Assembly (NCBI GenBank): GCA_002704915.1
Contig: PAIP01000034.1
Span: 417,936 to 481,935 of the forward strand
Source: Parvularcula sp.
Lineage (GTDB): Bacteria; Pseudomonadota; Alphaproteobacteria; Caulobacterales; Parvularculaceae
DNA length: 64,000 bases
Direction: 5' to 3'
The position numbers were made by a program, and so were the translations under genes. The notes under the pieces are model-generated. The model worked only from the letters and a program-made list of their open reading frames with translations. It searched no databases and was not told where the DNA came from. Each line of letters starts with the position of its first letter. The first letter of the stretch is position 1. Below are positions 28,882-40,837 of the stretch, piece by piece.

Positions 28882-30264
28882 ATGGCTCGTTTGGGAGTTG
28901 TTCGGGGGCTCTTGGTTGGAATTCTGGCGACGGCGGCGCTTTTGGCTGGCCCCGTTGCTGCGGCGCCAGGGCGCGGCGCGCCTGACAGTTTCGCCGATCT
29001 TGCTGAAAAGCTGACGCCGGCAGTGGTCAATATCTCTTCGGCCCAGCGTGCGCGCGGCGGCCGCGCCAGCGGCGAACTGGCGCCGCTTCAGCGCAAGTTC
29101 AATCAGCCCGCAGTCTCGCTGGGCTCGGGGTTCATCATCGATCCGGAAGGCATTGTGGTCACCAATAATCATGTGATCGACAACGCCGAGAACATCACCG
29201 TGACGCTTTGGGACGGCCGCGAAATTTCCGCGGTTGTGAAGGGACGCGACCGTGAAACAGATCTTGCGGTTCTTCAGCTCGAAGGCGGCGGCCGCTTTCC
29301 TTATGTGGAGTTCGGCGATTCCGATGCGGCGCGCGTGGGCGACTGGGTCATCGCCATCGGCAATCCTTTCGGTCTTGGCGGGACGGTGACGGTGGGCATC
29401 GTGTCGGCGCGCAATCGCGACATTAATTCGGGCCAGTATGACGATTTCATCCAGACGGACGCCGCCATCAATCGCGGCAATTCCGGCGGCCCGCTTTTCG
29501 ATATGGACGGCAAGGTCGTTGGCGTGAACACCGCCATCTACTCCCAGACCGGCGGTTCGGTCGGCGTCGGCTTCGCTGTGCCGGCCGATCTGGCGGATAC
29601 CGTGGTCACGCAGCTTTTGGATTACGGCGAAACCCGGCGCGGCTGGTTGGGCGTGTCTATAGATGACGTGACGCCGGAACTTGCATCGTCGTTGAAGCTG
29701 CGCACGCCCGTGGGCGCGGTCGTCACGGTCGTTCGTCCGAACAGCCCGGCCTCCGACGCCGGGCTTGAGCCCAACGACGTCATTCTGGAATTCAACCGCC
29801 GTGAGATCGAAAGCGTTCGCGACCTGACGCGGGCGGTCGCGGACACGCCCATCGGCACGACTGTACCCATGGAAGTCTTGCGCGACGGCCGTCGTATGAC
29901 GGTTCGGGTGAGGGTCGATCGCCGGGAAACGAGAATGCTCGCCGCAAACAGCGCGAACATCTTGCCGGCCAACGCGGCGCGCGGCTCCGGCCTGACATTG
30001 CAGGAAGCGACCGATGACGTGCGCCAGGCCTATGGCTTGCCGCCGACAGTGCAAGGGGTGGTCGTCACGGCTGTCGATCCTGAAAGCGCCGCCGCAATCG
30101 TTTTGCAGCCGGGCGATGTCATTCTCGAAATCGGCTGGGAGCGCGTGACGCGTCCTTCCGCCGCTGTCGACAAGCTCGGCAAGCTGAGAAATCTCAATAG
30201 CGGTCCGGTGCAGATCTACGTGCAGCGCGGCGATCTTCTGTTTTACGAATCGCTGCGGCCGTAA
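28882..30264 (+). CDS. Periplasmic Deg/HtrA-family serine protease with PDZ domains
   Basis: TNNHVIDNAE, RETDLAVLQLE and QTDAAINRGNSGGPLF catalytic motifs. Confidence 0.96.
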   Translation: MARLGVVRGLLVGILATAALLAGPVAAAPGRGAPDSFADLAEKLTPAVVNISSAQRARGGRASGELAPLQRKFNQPAVSLGSGFIIDPEGIVVTNNHVIDNAENITVTLWDGREISAVVKGRDRETDLAVLQLEGGGRFPYVEFGDSDAARVGDWVIAIGNPFGLGGTVTVGIVSARNRDINSGQYDDFIQTDAAINRGNSGGPLFDMDGKVVGVNTAIYSQTGGSVGVGFAVPADLADTVVTQLLDYGETRRGWLGVSIDDVTPELASSLKLRTPVGAVVTVVRPNSPASDAGLEPNDVILEFNRREIESVRDLTRAVADTPIGTTVPMEVLRDGRRMTVRVRVDRRETRMLAANSANILPANAARGSGLTLQEATDDVRQAYGLPPTVQGVVVTAVDPESAAAIVLQPGDVILEIGWERVTRPSAAVDKLGKLRNLNSGPVQIYVQRGDLLFYESLRP

Positions 30265-30269
30265 GGCTT

Positions 30270-31166
30270 CTAGGCTGCAAATTCCGATTTTGGGATGCCC
30301 TGAAGAAAGAGCAGGGCGGTGAGATCGCCATGAGTGATCCGCGCCTCTGCCGATTGCGCGACCGCCGGTTTCGCGCGGAACGCAACGCCCAGCCCTGAAC
30401 GCGCCATCATGGCGAGATCGTTGGCGCCGTCGCCCACTGCTATGGTCTCGGCAAGCGGCACGTCATGTTTTGCAGCGATCGCCTCCAGCGCTTCGAGTTT
30501 CGCAGCCTGGCCTAAAATGGGGTGTTTGACCTTGCCGGTGAGCTTTCCGTTCTCGATCAGCAATTCATTGGCCTGCTGATGAATGAAGCCGGCCCGCTGC
30601 GCCACTCTGGATGTGAAAAAGGTAAAGCCGCCGGAAACGAGCGCCGTGACGGCGCCCCTTTCATTCATGGTCTGGACAAGCGTCTGCGCGCCTGGCGTCA
30701 GGGAAATGTGCTTGGCGAATGTTTCTTCCAGGACGCTTTCGGAAAGTCCCTCCAGCATGGCGACCCGTTCCGTAAGCGCGCCTTCGAAATCGAGTTCGCC
30801 GCGCATGGCTTTGCCGGTGATCTCCGAGATTTCTTTTCGCTTGCCGGCGAATGCGGCAAGTTCGTCGATGCATTCCTGCTCGATAATCGTGGAATCCATG
30901 TCCGCGATGAGGAGCTTTTTGCGGCGATTGTCGGCCGGGACGATATTGGCGTCGACCCGCGCATGAATGGCGATCTCGGCGATTTTCGGCAGGAAATCCG
31001 GTCTCGGATGCTCCTCAAGGGCGATGTCGTAGGCCTCGCCAGGGGCGAGTTCCGAGGGCGCGTCCGCCGCGCGATAGGGCTCGACAACATGAAGAAACCG
31101 ATCCAGCAACGCAGGGCTGATCGGCTCTTTCGACGGGTTCGTGATAAGCGAAAGAACAAATTTCAT
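30270..31166 (-). CDS. serB: Phosphoserine phosphatase
   Basis: LLIADMDSTIIEQECIDELA HAD motif; VGDGANDLAMM. Confidence 0.95.
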   Translation of the reverse strand: MKFVLSLITNPSKEPISPALLDRFLHVVEPYRAADAPSELAPGEAYDIALEEHPRPDFLPKIAEIAIHARVDANIVPADNRRKKLLIADMDSTIIEQECIDELAAFAGKRKEISEITGKAMRGELDFEGALTERVAMLEGLSESVLEETFAKHISLTPGAQTLVQTMNERGAVTALVSGGFTFFTSRVAQRAGFIHQQANELLIENGKLTGKVKHPILGQAAKLEALEAIAAKHDVPLAETIAVGDGANDLAMMARSGLGVAFRAKPAVAQSAEARITHGDLTALLFLQGIPKSEFAA

Positions 31167-31179
31167 ACGGGTTTGATTC

Positions 31180-32109
31180 GTGAAAACACCGGGCCTCATC
31201 TTCATCGCAGGACCGACCGCCAGTGGCAAATCGGCGGCCGCGTTGTCGCTTGCCCGGGCCCTTGACGGCGAGGTCGTCAACGCTGACGCCATGCAAGTCT
31301 ATGGTGATTTGAATGTTATAACAGCCCGACCAACAGCCGATGATCGGGACCAAGCGCCGCACCATCTTTATGGTGTAATTCAAGGGTTTGAACGTTTCTC
31401 CGCCGGGCGCTGGGCGCGGCTGGCCAAACAAGTGTTATATCAATGCGATGCGCACGGGAAAGTTGCGCTGGTGTGCGGCGGAACCGGTCTTTATTTCCGC
31501 GCCCTGGAAGAAGGGCTCTCGCCCATCCCTGACATTCCCCAAGAGACACGGGCTGCGGCCGAGGCGCGGCGGCGCGAGGTTGGGCCGGAAGCCTTTCGTG
31601 AAGAAGTTGTCGCCCGCGACCCCGCTATGGCGCGATTGCCGGCGGGGGACGCCCAGCGGCTGATGCGCGCCTGGGAGGTCCTTGAGGCGACGGGCAAGCC
31701 GCTCTCATGGCATCAGGCGCAACCGCGCGTTCCGCTGATCGATAAGGTCGATGCGCGCATCGTCATCGAACCGCCCCGGGACGTTCTTTACGCCCGCTGC
31801 GATGCGCGCGCTGCAGCTATGATGGCGGAGGGCGCCGTGGAAGAGGTTAGGGCTCTTCTTGAGCGAGATCTCGATCCTGACCTGCCGGTGATGAAGGCGC
31901 TTGGCGTGCCGGAAATCGCCGCCATGCTGCACAGTGAGATCGACGAACAGGGGGCGCTGGAAATGTTGCAGCAGAATACCCGTCGCTTCGCCAAGCGACA
32001 GCTCACCTGGTTCCGAAATCAGGCGTCCGACTGGCCGCGCGCTGAAAATGCTAAAGAGGCGGAGTCCCGCATTCTCGAACAGCTCAGAGCGTTTTCCGCG
32101 AAAGTGTGA
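31180..32109 (+). CDS. miaA: tRNA dimethylallyltransferase
   Basis: FIAGPTASGKSAAALSLARAL, NADAMQVY, RRFAKRQLTWFRNQ. Confidence 0.96.
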   Translation: MKTPGLIFIAGPTASGKSAAALSLARALDGEVVNADAMQVYGDLNVITARPTADDRDQAPHHLYGVIQGFERFSAGRWARLAKQVLYQCDAHGKVALVCGGTGLYFRALEEGLSPIPDIPQETRAAAEARRREVGPEAFREEVVARDPAMARLPAGDAQRLMRAWEVLEATGKPLSWHQAQPRVPLIDKVDARIVIEPPRDVLYARCDARAAAMMAEGAVEEVRALLERDLDPDLPVMKALGVPEIAAMLHSEIDEQGALEMLQQNTRRFAKRQLTWFRNQASDWPRAENAKEAESRILEQLRAFSAKV

Positions 32110-32219
32110 GCGTGTCGGGTTTTCGAGAAGGCGACCAGACAAAACCCAGCTCACCACAACGTGACGCGGCGTTGCGACGATCTGCGCTAAACTCGCGCCA
32201 GCGGCAGGAGGAGACGACC

Positions 32220-32675
32220 ATGAAAAACATACTGACCGGCGCGGCGTTCGCCATCGCGTCGATGATCTCGACGGCCTATGCAGGCCCTGTGGAAGAGATG
32301 CTGGATGTGGATCGTGCATTCGCCGCAATGGCGCAAGACCAGGGTGTTCCAGCCGCCTTCGCCGCTTATGCGGCCGAGGATGTGCGCATGTTCCCTGAAG
32401 GCGGCGCTCCTTACACAGGCCGCGACGCGCTGATTGAACGCTTTTCAAGCTGGCCTGAAGGCGCAACGCTTTTATGGACCCCCATGGACGGCGTAGCGGC
32501 GCCCGGCGGCGACTTCGGTTATACTTGGGGCGCCTATGTCTTCACAGCGCAGGGCGAAGATGGCGAAACATCCTCATACGGAAAATATGTCTCCATCTGG
32601 CGCAAGGATGACGGCGAATGGAAATTCATCGCCGATATCGGCAATCAGGGGCCGGCGCCTGAAGCGGAAGATTAG
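32220..32675 (+). CDS. Secreted NTF2/SnoaL-like protein
   Basis: Signal peptide; NTF2-like C-terminal YGKYVSIWRKDDGEWKFIADIGN. Confidence 0.75.
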   Translation: MKNILTGAAFAIASMISTAYAGPVEEMLDVDRAFAAMAQDQGVPAAFAAYAAEDVRMFPEGGAPYTGRDALIERFSSWPEGATLLWTPMDGVAAPGGDFGYTWGAYVFTAQGEDGETSSYGKYVSIWRKDDGEWKFIADIGNQGPAPEAED

Positions 32676-33382
32676 GCCGGCGTCAGGAAAAGGTCGCGCT
32701 CTTTTTGCCGGCGTTCTGTCAAATACGGGACCGACTGGAGCTCGCCATTCACGCGCACGCGGTTATGAATAAGAAATCCGTCCGCCGCGCCGTCGTAGTC
32801 GCCGGCGTTAATCCGTTCAAGGACGGTCGTCCGTGAAAAGCCGCTTTCTCCGAGATTGTAGGCGAGCGACACCATGGCGGAAAACTGGTTCTCGTTCACG
32901 GGGACCGTCACCAGTCTTCTGACCGTATCTTCCGATGCGCGCACGTCTTCGCGCAGCAATTGCTCAGCCTCTTGTTCGGTGATGGTCATGCCGGCTTGCG
33001 CCGTGCGTCTATGGCCGTAGCCGATGAGCCATTCCCCGCCCGCCTCGTAAGCTTCCAGACGCAACCCTTCGCTATCCTTGATGATTTGAAGCCCGGCGTC
33101 ATTGATGCGCAGCTCTGAAGTCGCTGTCGCGCCCTGATCGTCCGAAGCGGGTTGGCGCGCCGGCGGCGCCGGGTCGCTGGCTGAGGGCTCAGCGTCGCTT
33201 GTCTGGTGTTCCGTTTCGACGCCGCTTTCCGGGATCGGTTCATCGAGCTTGTCGAACCATGCGTCGATAGCGGAAAAACCGCCATCGGCGGCGGACCTTG
33301 CCCAGCCCGGCAGGCCGTAGCGATCGCCCATAAACATCCCCAGAACGAAAAACAGCAGCCACAGAACCAGTCTGAAACGCAT
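32672..33382 (-). CDS. Phage-type (GH24-like) lysozyme, N-terminally anchored
   Basis: KDSEGLRLEAYEAGGEWLIGYGHRR catalytic region; N-terminal TM and Pro/Ser-rich linker. Confidence 0.85.
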   Translation of the reverse strand: MRFRLVLWLLFFVLGMFMGDRYGLPGWARSAADGGFSAIDAWFDKLDEPIPESGVETEHQTSDAEPSASDPAPPARQPASDDQGATATSELRINDAGLQIIKDSEGLRLEAYEAGGEWLIGYGHRRTAQAGMTITEQEAEQLLREDVRASEDTVRRLVTVPVNENQFSAMVSLAYNLGESGFSRTTVLERINAGDYDGAADGFLIHNRVRVNGELQSVPYLTERRQKERDLFLTPA

Positions 33383-33673
33383 GGAACTCCCCCTCCTTAC
33401 CCCGGCCCGCAGGGCGCAGACTTTCCCCATCTGAATGCTGGCCTTTTGCCGCAGAAAGCGCAATTCACGCTTTTAGCAGGTTAATGCTTGATTGCTTTCA
33501 TGGGGTGCTGGCGTTATTAAATCACATCATATGGCGGGCCGTCCGGGGATGGAGAAGACCGGTCCTTTGGGTAGAATGGCGTCTGGTCTGGGATTCGGTC
33601 GGGCGCGCCGGACTTAACTGCGCGGCGGGGAGCGCTATGGCCGGTTCAGCGTAAAAGCGGGACCCATCAGGGT

Positions 33674-34447
33674 ATGGTCGAGTTTCTGCGCCGTCTGGGG
33701 CGCTTTTTGACATCCATGGACGCCAAGGCGATCACCTCCCTTGCGGTGTCCCTGTTTCTGTTGGCGTTCGTCATCTTGATGCTCGCCTATGGCCAGCAGT
33801 GGCTTAATCTTGAGCAGGAAAACCAGGACAAGCTGAACCGCATGCTGGCCGAGGTTGCGGAGTCGCCCTTCGCCGTGCTCGGCGTGATGTCGATCTTCGC
33901 CTTTCTGGCGCTGACGGGTTTCCCTCAAATCCTCCTGATTACAGCGACTGTCATTGTCTTCGGACCCAAAAACGGCGCATTTTATTCGTGGTTGGCGACC
34001 ATGGCGAGCGCGACGCTGACCTTCGGGCTCGGCCATTTTCTCGGGGGGCGCTGGGTCCGGCGCTTTGGCGGCGAGCGGGTGCAGCGCACCATCGACTTCA
34101 TAGGCCGGCACGGCATTCTCGCGAGCGGTCTTGTGCGCGTCGTGCCGTCGGCGCCGTTCATCGTCGTCAACGCCGCCGCCGGCGCGGCGCATATCCCCAT
34201 GTGGAAATACTGGGCCGGCACGGGCGTCGGCATAATTCCGAAAATTCTTTTGGTGGCGGGGCTTGCGGCCTTCACGCCGGATGCGAACGCGCTGAAAGAC
34301 GGCGTCGCCGGTCTGGTCGATTTCTTCACCACCAGAGATCCGGCCCATCTGTCGATCGTGGCGCTGATCGTCATCGGCTGGCTTGGCTTCCTGATCCTGG
34401 TGCGCTGGCTTTACCGCCGGCTTCGAAAGCAGGACCATGGGGATTAA
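33674..34447 (+). CDS. TVP38/TMEM64 (DedA-like) family membrane protein
   Basis: FGPKNGAFYSWLATMASATLTFGLGHFLGGRW; RVVPSAPFIVVNAAAGAAHI. Confidence 0.88.
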   Translation: MVEFLRRLGRFLTSMDAKAITSLAVSLFLLAFVILMLAYGQQWLNLEQENQDKLNRMLAEVAESPFAVLGVMSIFAFLALTGFPQILLITATVIVFGPKNGAFYSWLATMASATLTFGLGHFLGGRWVRRFGGERVQRTIDFIGRHGILASGLVRVVPSAPFIVVNAAAGAAHIPMWKYWAGTGVGIIPKILLVAGLAAFTPDANALKDGVAGLVDFFTTRDPAHLSIVALIVIGWLGFLILVRWLYRRLRKQDHGD

Positions 34448-34576
34448 GAAAGTCTGCGGGCGTTAAAGAATCTTGGTAGACCGTAAATGGAACAGCGCCG
34501 AAAATACCGGAAAAAGCCAGCGTTTCGGGCTTTTGTTGACGATTTAGGAACGCATTAAGGATAAGACCGTCCGTGA

Positions 34577-35647
<1,071 letters not shown>

Positions 35648-35707
35648 GGCGCGACCCGGATGTAGCGAGCGTGAACGGCGCGACCAAACGGAATACGTTC
35701 GCTAGGC

Positions 35708-36667
35708 ATGGAATATCTGGGGCACGACCGTAGGGAAGGGCTGGGACGCAAGGCGCATTCCCGCTTCGTCCTGATTTTGCTCATTCTCGTCTCGGTGTTG
35801 TTATTGCTGTCGAGTCTTTACTCGGCGCAGGCCTCGGTTTTCAAAAAAGCGCGCGAAGGCGTGATGGATGCGGCCTCGCCCGTGCTCACGCTCTTTTCCG
35901 GTCCCATTTCCTATGTGAACGGCGTCTTCGGATCGGTCGGCGACTATTTCAATGTGATGGAGCAGAACAAGGCGCTGCGTGAGGAAAACGCGGAGCTTCG
36001 CCAGTGGATGAACGAAGCGCTTGAGCTGCGCGAGACGATAGCGACTTATGAAGCCCTTGAAGGTTATATGGCGCCGCCCGAGGCGCAGCCCATCAGCGCT
36101 TTCGTGATCGGCGAATCCAATGACGCCTTTGCGCGCTCGATGATCGTCAATGCCGGGCGAACCAACAATGTGGAGGTCGGACACGCCGTCGTCGATGAGA
36201 ACGGCCTCGTCGGCCGGATTGTTGAGGCGGGCGGCGACGCCTCGCGCGTCCTCCTTCTGACGGACATTCAAAGCCGCATTCCTGTCTATATCGAGGGCGC
36301 GGATGTGGAGGGCATTCTCGTCGGCAACACCCGCGCCCGCCCGGTCATCAGTGTTACGGCGCGGGCCGATGAGGTGGATGTTGAAACGGGCGAGCGAGTG
36401 CTGACCTCCGGCGCGGGCGGGGCCTTGCCGCGCGGGCTTCCCGTCGGCGTGGTGACGGGGCAAAATCGCAGCGAAATCACCGTCGACCTTTACGCCAATT
36501 ACGCCCGCACGCGCATGGTGCGGGTCATCAATTACGAATTCCCCGCCGTCGATCCGGTCGCTGACGAGGCTGCAGACGACGCTGCAGATGACGCCGGCGA
36601 TGGGGCTGAAGATGCGGCCGGCGGCGCTTCTGTTGAAGCTGGCGGGCAAACGCCGGCGGAGGGCTAG
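35708..36667 (+). CDS. mreC: Rod shape-determining protein MreC
   Basis: N-terminal TM, coiled coil, MreC core; follows mreB. Confidence 0.95.
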   Translation: MEYLGHDRREGLGRKAHSRFVLILLILVSVLLLLSSLYSAQASVFKKAREGVMDAASPVLTLFSGPISYVNGVFGSVGDYFNVMEQNKALREENAELRQWMNEALELRETIATYEALEGYMAPPEAQPISAFVIGESNDAFARSMIVNAGRTNNVEVGHAVVDENGLVGRIVEAGGDASRVLLLTDIQSRIPVYIEGADVEGILVGNTRARPVISVTARADEVDVETGERVLTSGAGGALPRGLPVGVVTGQNRSEITVDLYANYARTRMVRVINYEFPAVDPVADEAADDAADDAGDGAEDAAGGASVEAGGQTPAEG

Positions 36668-36671
36668 GCCC

Positions 36672-37184
36672 ATGGGCTATCGCGCCGAAAATCTTTTCCG
36701 GCTCATGAAGGCTGCGGCGCCGACCTTTCTCGGCCTCTTGGGCGTGCTCGTGCTTGCAGCGCCCATCCGCCTGTTCGAAGGCTTTGCACCGACGCCCATT
36801 ATTCCGCTGGTCATCGTTTTTTTCTGGTCGGTTTACGGGCCGGATTACCTGCCCCCCTTGAGCGTCTTTTTCATCGGTCTTTTACAGGATTTGTTAACCG
36901 GCGGGCCCCTGGGGCTTTGGCCGGCGGTTTACCTTGTCACGCAATTCATCGTGATGTCCCAGCGCGCCTATTTCCTCGGACGCGAACAAAAGGTCGTCTG
37001 GATCGGTTTCGCCTTTGCAGCGCTGGGCGCAGGCCTTATCTTATGGCTTGTTATGAGTTTGATGTCCGGCGTGTTGTTGCCTTTGCGTTTCCTGTTGCTG
37101 CAGCTTGCGGCCACGATCGCCATCTATCCGCTATTCGGCGCTGCTTTCGGCGAACTGCACCGCCGCGTTCTGGTGGAGGTGTAG
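36672..37184 (+). CDS. mreD: Rod shape-determining protein MreD
   Basis: Small multi-TM protein between mreC and mrdA. Confidence 0.88.
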   Translation: MGYRAENLFRLMKAAAPTFLGLLGVLVLAAPIRLFEGFAPTPIIPLVIVFFWSVYGPDYLPPLSVFFIGLLQDLLTGGPLGLWPAVYLVTQFIVMSQRAYFLGREQKVVWIGFAFAALGAGLILWLVMSLMSGVLLPLRFLLLQLAATIAIYPLFGAAFGELHRRVLVEV

Positions 37185-37187
37185 AAA

Positions 37188-39131
37188 ATGGCTGGCGTCA
37201 ACACCCATGATCCCGAACGTCAGGAAATGGTCTCCCGCCGCACCATGTTGTTCGGCGGCGGGGTCACGCTGCTATTCGGCGGGATCGCCACAAGGCTCTA
37301 TCAGCTTCAAATCGCCAATCATCAGAAATATCTCGATCTCGCGCAGGAAAATCAGTTCAATCGCAGGGTGCTGACGCCCTTGCGCGGCGAGATCGTCGAT
37401 CGTTTCGGCGACCCGCTCGCCTCGAACCGCAAAAATTTCCGCGTTCTCCTCGTGCCCGAGCAGGCCCGTGACGTGGACGCCATTCTCGACAAGATCAACA
37501 AGATCACGCCCGTCAGTGAAGAAAAACGCGCGCGCATCATGCGGGAAATCCGCCGCCGCGGCGCCTTCACGCCGGTGCAGATCGCCGACAATCTCTCCTG
37601 GGAGAATTTCTCGAAACTGAATTTCGAATTGCCGCATCTGTCGGGCGTGCTTCCCGATGTCGGCGAGACGCGGGACTATCCTTACGGCGCCGATGCGGCC
37701 TTCGTGATCGGCTATGTGGGCGCGGTCACCGAACGCGACCTGGCTTCGGAAGAAAGCGATGAAGAGCGCGTGTTGTTGCGCCAGCCTGGTTTCAAGGTTG
37801 GCCGGGAAGGGCTCGAGCGCACCTATGAAGAGGAGCTGCGCGGCGAAGCCGGCGCAATGAACGTCAAGATCAACGCCCATGGCCGCGTGATCGAGGAACT
37901 GGCCAATAGCGCCGTGCCGCCGGTGCAAGGAAAAACGCTGACGCTGACCATCGATTCCGAGTTGCAGGCGCAGGCCATGGAGATTCTGTCGAAGCCTGGC
38001 GAGCGCATGCCGGACGAGCCGCAAAGCGCGGCCGCGGTCGTGATGGATGTGGTGACCGGCGACATTCTCGTTCTCGCCTCGACGCCGGCGTTCAATCCGA
38101 ATGATTTCAATGTAGGCATCGACCCCGATCTCTGGAAAGAGCTTAATCAGAGTCCTTACAAACCGCTCTTGAACAAGCCCCTGTCAGGCGTTTATCCGCC
38201 AGGCTCCACTTTCAAGCTGATCTCGGCGATTGCCGCCCAGCGGGCCGGCGTCAAACCGAACCACAGCGTCTATTGCAGCGGCCGCGTCTGGTACGGAAAC
38301 CGCTATTTCCACTGCTGGAAGCGGGGCGGCCACGGCAACGTCAATATGAAAGACGCGTTGAAGCATTCCTGCGACACGTTCTTTTACGACGTCGCAAAAA
38401 CGCTCGAGATCGATCTCCTTGCGGAAACGGCGCGCAAATTCGGTCTCGGCCAGACCTATGAGCTCGGCATTCCGGGCCAGCAGCGCGGCGTCATTCCGGA
38501 TCGTGACTGGAAACGCGAATATTTCGCCGGCAACCCGGCCCAGCAGCCCTGGTTTCAGGGCGAGACGCTCTCCTGCATCATCGGTCAGGGCTATGTGACG
38601 TCGACGCCGCTGCAGCTTGCGGTCATGTCTGCGCGTGTTGCGACGGGAAGGGCCGTTCGACCGCGCCTAGTGCGCGCCGTGGGCGATCTAATCTTGCCGG
38701 CGCCCGAGGCGCCGCTCGTCGATGTCGATCAGGATTATCTCGCCGTGGTGCGCGCCGGCATGAATGCGGTCACCAATGAATATGGAACGGCCGCGCGCTC
38801 GCGCATCGACGATCCCGACTGGCAACTCGCCGGCAAGACCGGCACCAGCCAGGTTTACGCCATTACCGCGGAAGACCGCGCACGCGGCCTCGCCGAACCG
38901 GAAGACCTGCCCTGGGCGCGGCGCGATCACGCCCTCTTCGTATGCTACATGCCGTATGAAAATCCGCGTTACGCCTGTTCTGTGGTTGTCGAGCACGGCA
39001 TTGGCGGCTCGCGCGCCGCAGGGCCGAAAGCGCGCGACATCATGAAGGCTGTCGCGGAAAAAGATCCTGCATCCCGCGCGCCGCTCGATCCGCGCACGCT
39101 CGCCCGCGCAGCCGGCGTCAGGGAGAGTTAG
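37188..39131 (+). CDS. mrdA: Penicillin-binding protein 2
   Basis: YPPGSTFKLISA (SxxK), KTGTSQ motifs; transpeptidase. Confidence 0.97.
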   Translation: MAGVNTHDPERQEMVSRRTMLFGGGVTLLFGGIATRLYQLQIANHQKYLDLAQENQFNRRVLTPLRGEIVDRFGDPLASNRKNFRVLLVPEQARDVDAILDKINKITPVSEEKRARIMREIRRRGAFTPVQIADNLSWENFSKLNFELPHLSGVLPDVGETRDYPYGADAAFVIGYVGAVTERDLASEESDEERVLLRQPGFKVGREGLERTYEEELRGEAGAMNVKINAHGRVIEELANSAVPPVQGKTLTLTIDSELQAQAMEILSKPGERMPDEPQSAAAVVMDVVTGDILVLASTPAFNPNDFNVGIDPDLWKELNQSPYKPLLNKPLSGVYPPGSTFKLISAIAAQRAGVKPNHSVYCSGRVWYGNRYFHCWKRGGHGNVNMKDALKHSCDTFFYDVAKTLEIDLLAETARKFGLGQTYELGIPGQQRGVIPDRDWKREYFAGNPAQQPWFQGETLSCIIGQGYVTSTPLQLAVMSARVATGRAVRPRLVRAVGDLILPAPEAPLVDVDQDYLAVVRAGMNAVTNEYGTAARSRIDDPDWQLAGKTGTSQVYAITAEDRARGLAEPEDLPWARRDHALFVCYMPYENPRYACSVVVEHGIGGSRAAGPKARDIMKAVAEKDPASRAPLDPRTLARAAGVRES

Positions 39132-39137
39132 GCCCCC

Positions 39138-40286
39138 ATGTCCTCCATCATCCTTCCCGGCCGGCGTCGCGGATTTCGCGACAAGTTCTCCCGCCTTCAC
39201 TGGCCGCTGATCATACTGCTCACCATGATCGCAGGCGCGGGCGTCATCACGCTTTACTCCGTCGCGGAAGGCAACTGGCAGCCCTGGGCCATGAAGCACG
39301 GGCTGCGTTATCTGGCCGCCCTGGGCATTCTGATCGGCGTCGCGATGGTTCCGATCCGTTACTGGATGGCGCTCGCCTATCCCACCTATTTTGCGGCGCT
39401 GATTGCGCTGGCGCTTGTGCCGTTCATCGGCGAAGTGAATATGGGCGCGCGGCGCTGGATCGAATTCGGCGGTTTGCAGTTCCAGCCCTCCGAAGCCATG
39501 AAGATCGGCCTCGTCCTGGGGCTCGCGCGCTATTATCAGGGGCTGCGCGCCGAGCAGGTGTCGCATCTTCTCTATCTTATTCCCCCTGCCTTGATGGTCG
39601 GGGCGCCCGTGGGACTGATTTTCATTCAGCCCGATCTCGGCACGGCGCTTCTGCTTGCAGCGACGGGCGCCATTATGATCTTTGTGGCGGGTCTTTCCTG
39701 GCGCATCGGCTTTCTCGGCATAGTCGGAGCCATCGCCGGGGGCTACGCTGCCTACCGGTTCGATGTCTTGAAAGAATATCAGCTTAGACGGATCACCACC
39801 TTTCTCGATCCCGAACGCGATCCCTTGGGTCAGGGCTATCACCTGTTGCAGTCGAAAACCGGGATCGGCTCCGGCGGTTTGACCGGCAAAGGTTTTATGG
39901 AAGGCACGCAGGCGCAGCTAAAATTTCTGCCGGAAATGCAGACCGACTTCATCTTCACAGTTTTCGGCGAAGAGTTCGGCTTTGTGGGCGCTGTAGGCCT
40001 CTTGTTGCTTTATCTCGCTGTCATTTTCGCGGGTCTGTCCATCGCCATGCAGTCGAAGCTGCATTTTGCGCGCATGATGACGATCGGCGTCGTGGCGACC
40101 TTCACGCTGTATGTGCTCATCAATACGGGCATGGTCATGGGACTGGCGCCCGTGGTTGGCGTGCCCTTGCCGCTCGTCTCCTATGGCGGCACGGTGATGC
40201 TGACGATTATGGCCGGCTTCGGTCTGGTCATGAGCGCCTATGTCCATCGCGATCAGGACATGTATCGCTCAGGCGATTCTCTATAA
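39138..40286 (+). CDS. rodA: Peptidoglycan glycosyltransferase RodA
   Basis: SEDS family; FQPSEAMKIGLVLGLARYY, GLAPVVGVPLPLVSYGGT. Confidence 0.97.
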   Translation: MSSIILPGRRRGFRDKFSRLHWPLIILLTMIAGAGVITLYSVAEGNWQPWAMKHGLRYLAALGILIGVAMVPIRYWMALAYPTYFAALIALALVPFIGEVNMGARRWIEFGGLQFQPSEAMKIGLVLGLARYYQGLRAEQVSHLLYLIPPALMVGAPVGLIFIQPDLGTALLLAATGAIMIFVAGLSWRIGFLGIVGAIAGGYAAYRFDVLKEYQLRRITTFLDPERDPLGQGYHLLQSKTGIGSGGLTGKGFMEGTQAQLKFLPEMQTDFIFTVFGEEFGFVGAVGLLLLYLAVIFAGLSIAMQSKLHFARMMTIGVVATFTLYVLINTGMVMGLAPVVGVPLPLVSYGGTVMLTIMAGFGLVMSAYVHRDQDMYRSGDSL

Positions 40287-40288
40287 GA

Positions 40289-40657
40289 TCAATATTGCGC
40301 AAGATGCGCTTCGAAATGCACGCAGAAAAGGTCGAAACACGTTTGGGCCTCGGTGAGCATTTCAGCGGCTGCCGCGGCGTCGCCGGCCCGGCAGGCCTGT
40401 TCGATGGCGGCGGCTGTTTCGGCCAGCATCTGGGCGCCGACATTGGCGGCGGATCCCTTCACCGCATGGGCGGTTCTATAGGCGTCTTCGAGGGCGCCGC
40501 CGCGCACCCCATCAGTGAGCATTGTCAAAAGGTCGGTCGTAGAACGCTGAAACGCTTCCAGAATCGCCCGCGTGCCATCGACGCCGGCAGCCGAAATCAG
40601 GCTGTCGATCTGCTCCATTTCGATGGTCGCTGTGCTGTTCGCCTGCGCTTCTGTCAC
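40289..40657 (-). CDS. Hpt (histidine phosphotransfer) domain protein
   Basis: DAYRTAHAVKGSAANVGA around the phosphorylatable His. Confidence 0.88.
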   Translation of the reverse strand: MTEAQANSTATIEMEQIDSLISAAGVDGTRAILEAFQRSTTDLLTMLTDGVRGGALEDAYRTAHAVKGSAANVGAQMLAETAAAIEQACRAGDAAAAAEMLTEAQTCFDLFCVHFEAHLAQY

Positions 40658-40837
40658 CCTCTTTGTCCCCGTTCTCCGCGTATCAGCGCTTATTTTGCGC
40701 CTTTTTCGGTCTCTTGCCCGAGACCTGCCACCCTTTTACGAGTGGGCAATTGAGCAATATTTGCTAACAAACGTAAAAATTTGTCTAAAATCGCGGAATA
40801 CGCCACTTTGGCGTCCAAGATTTAAGGGGAACTCTCT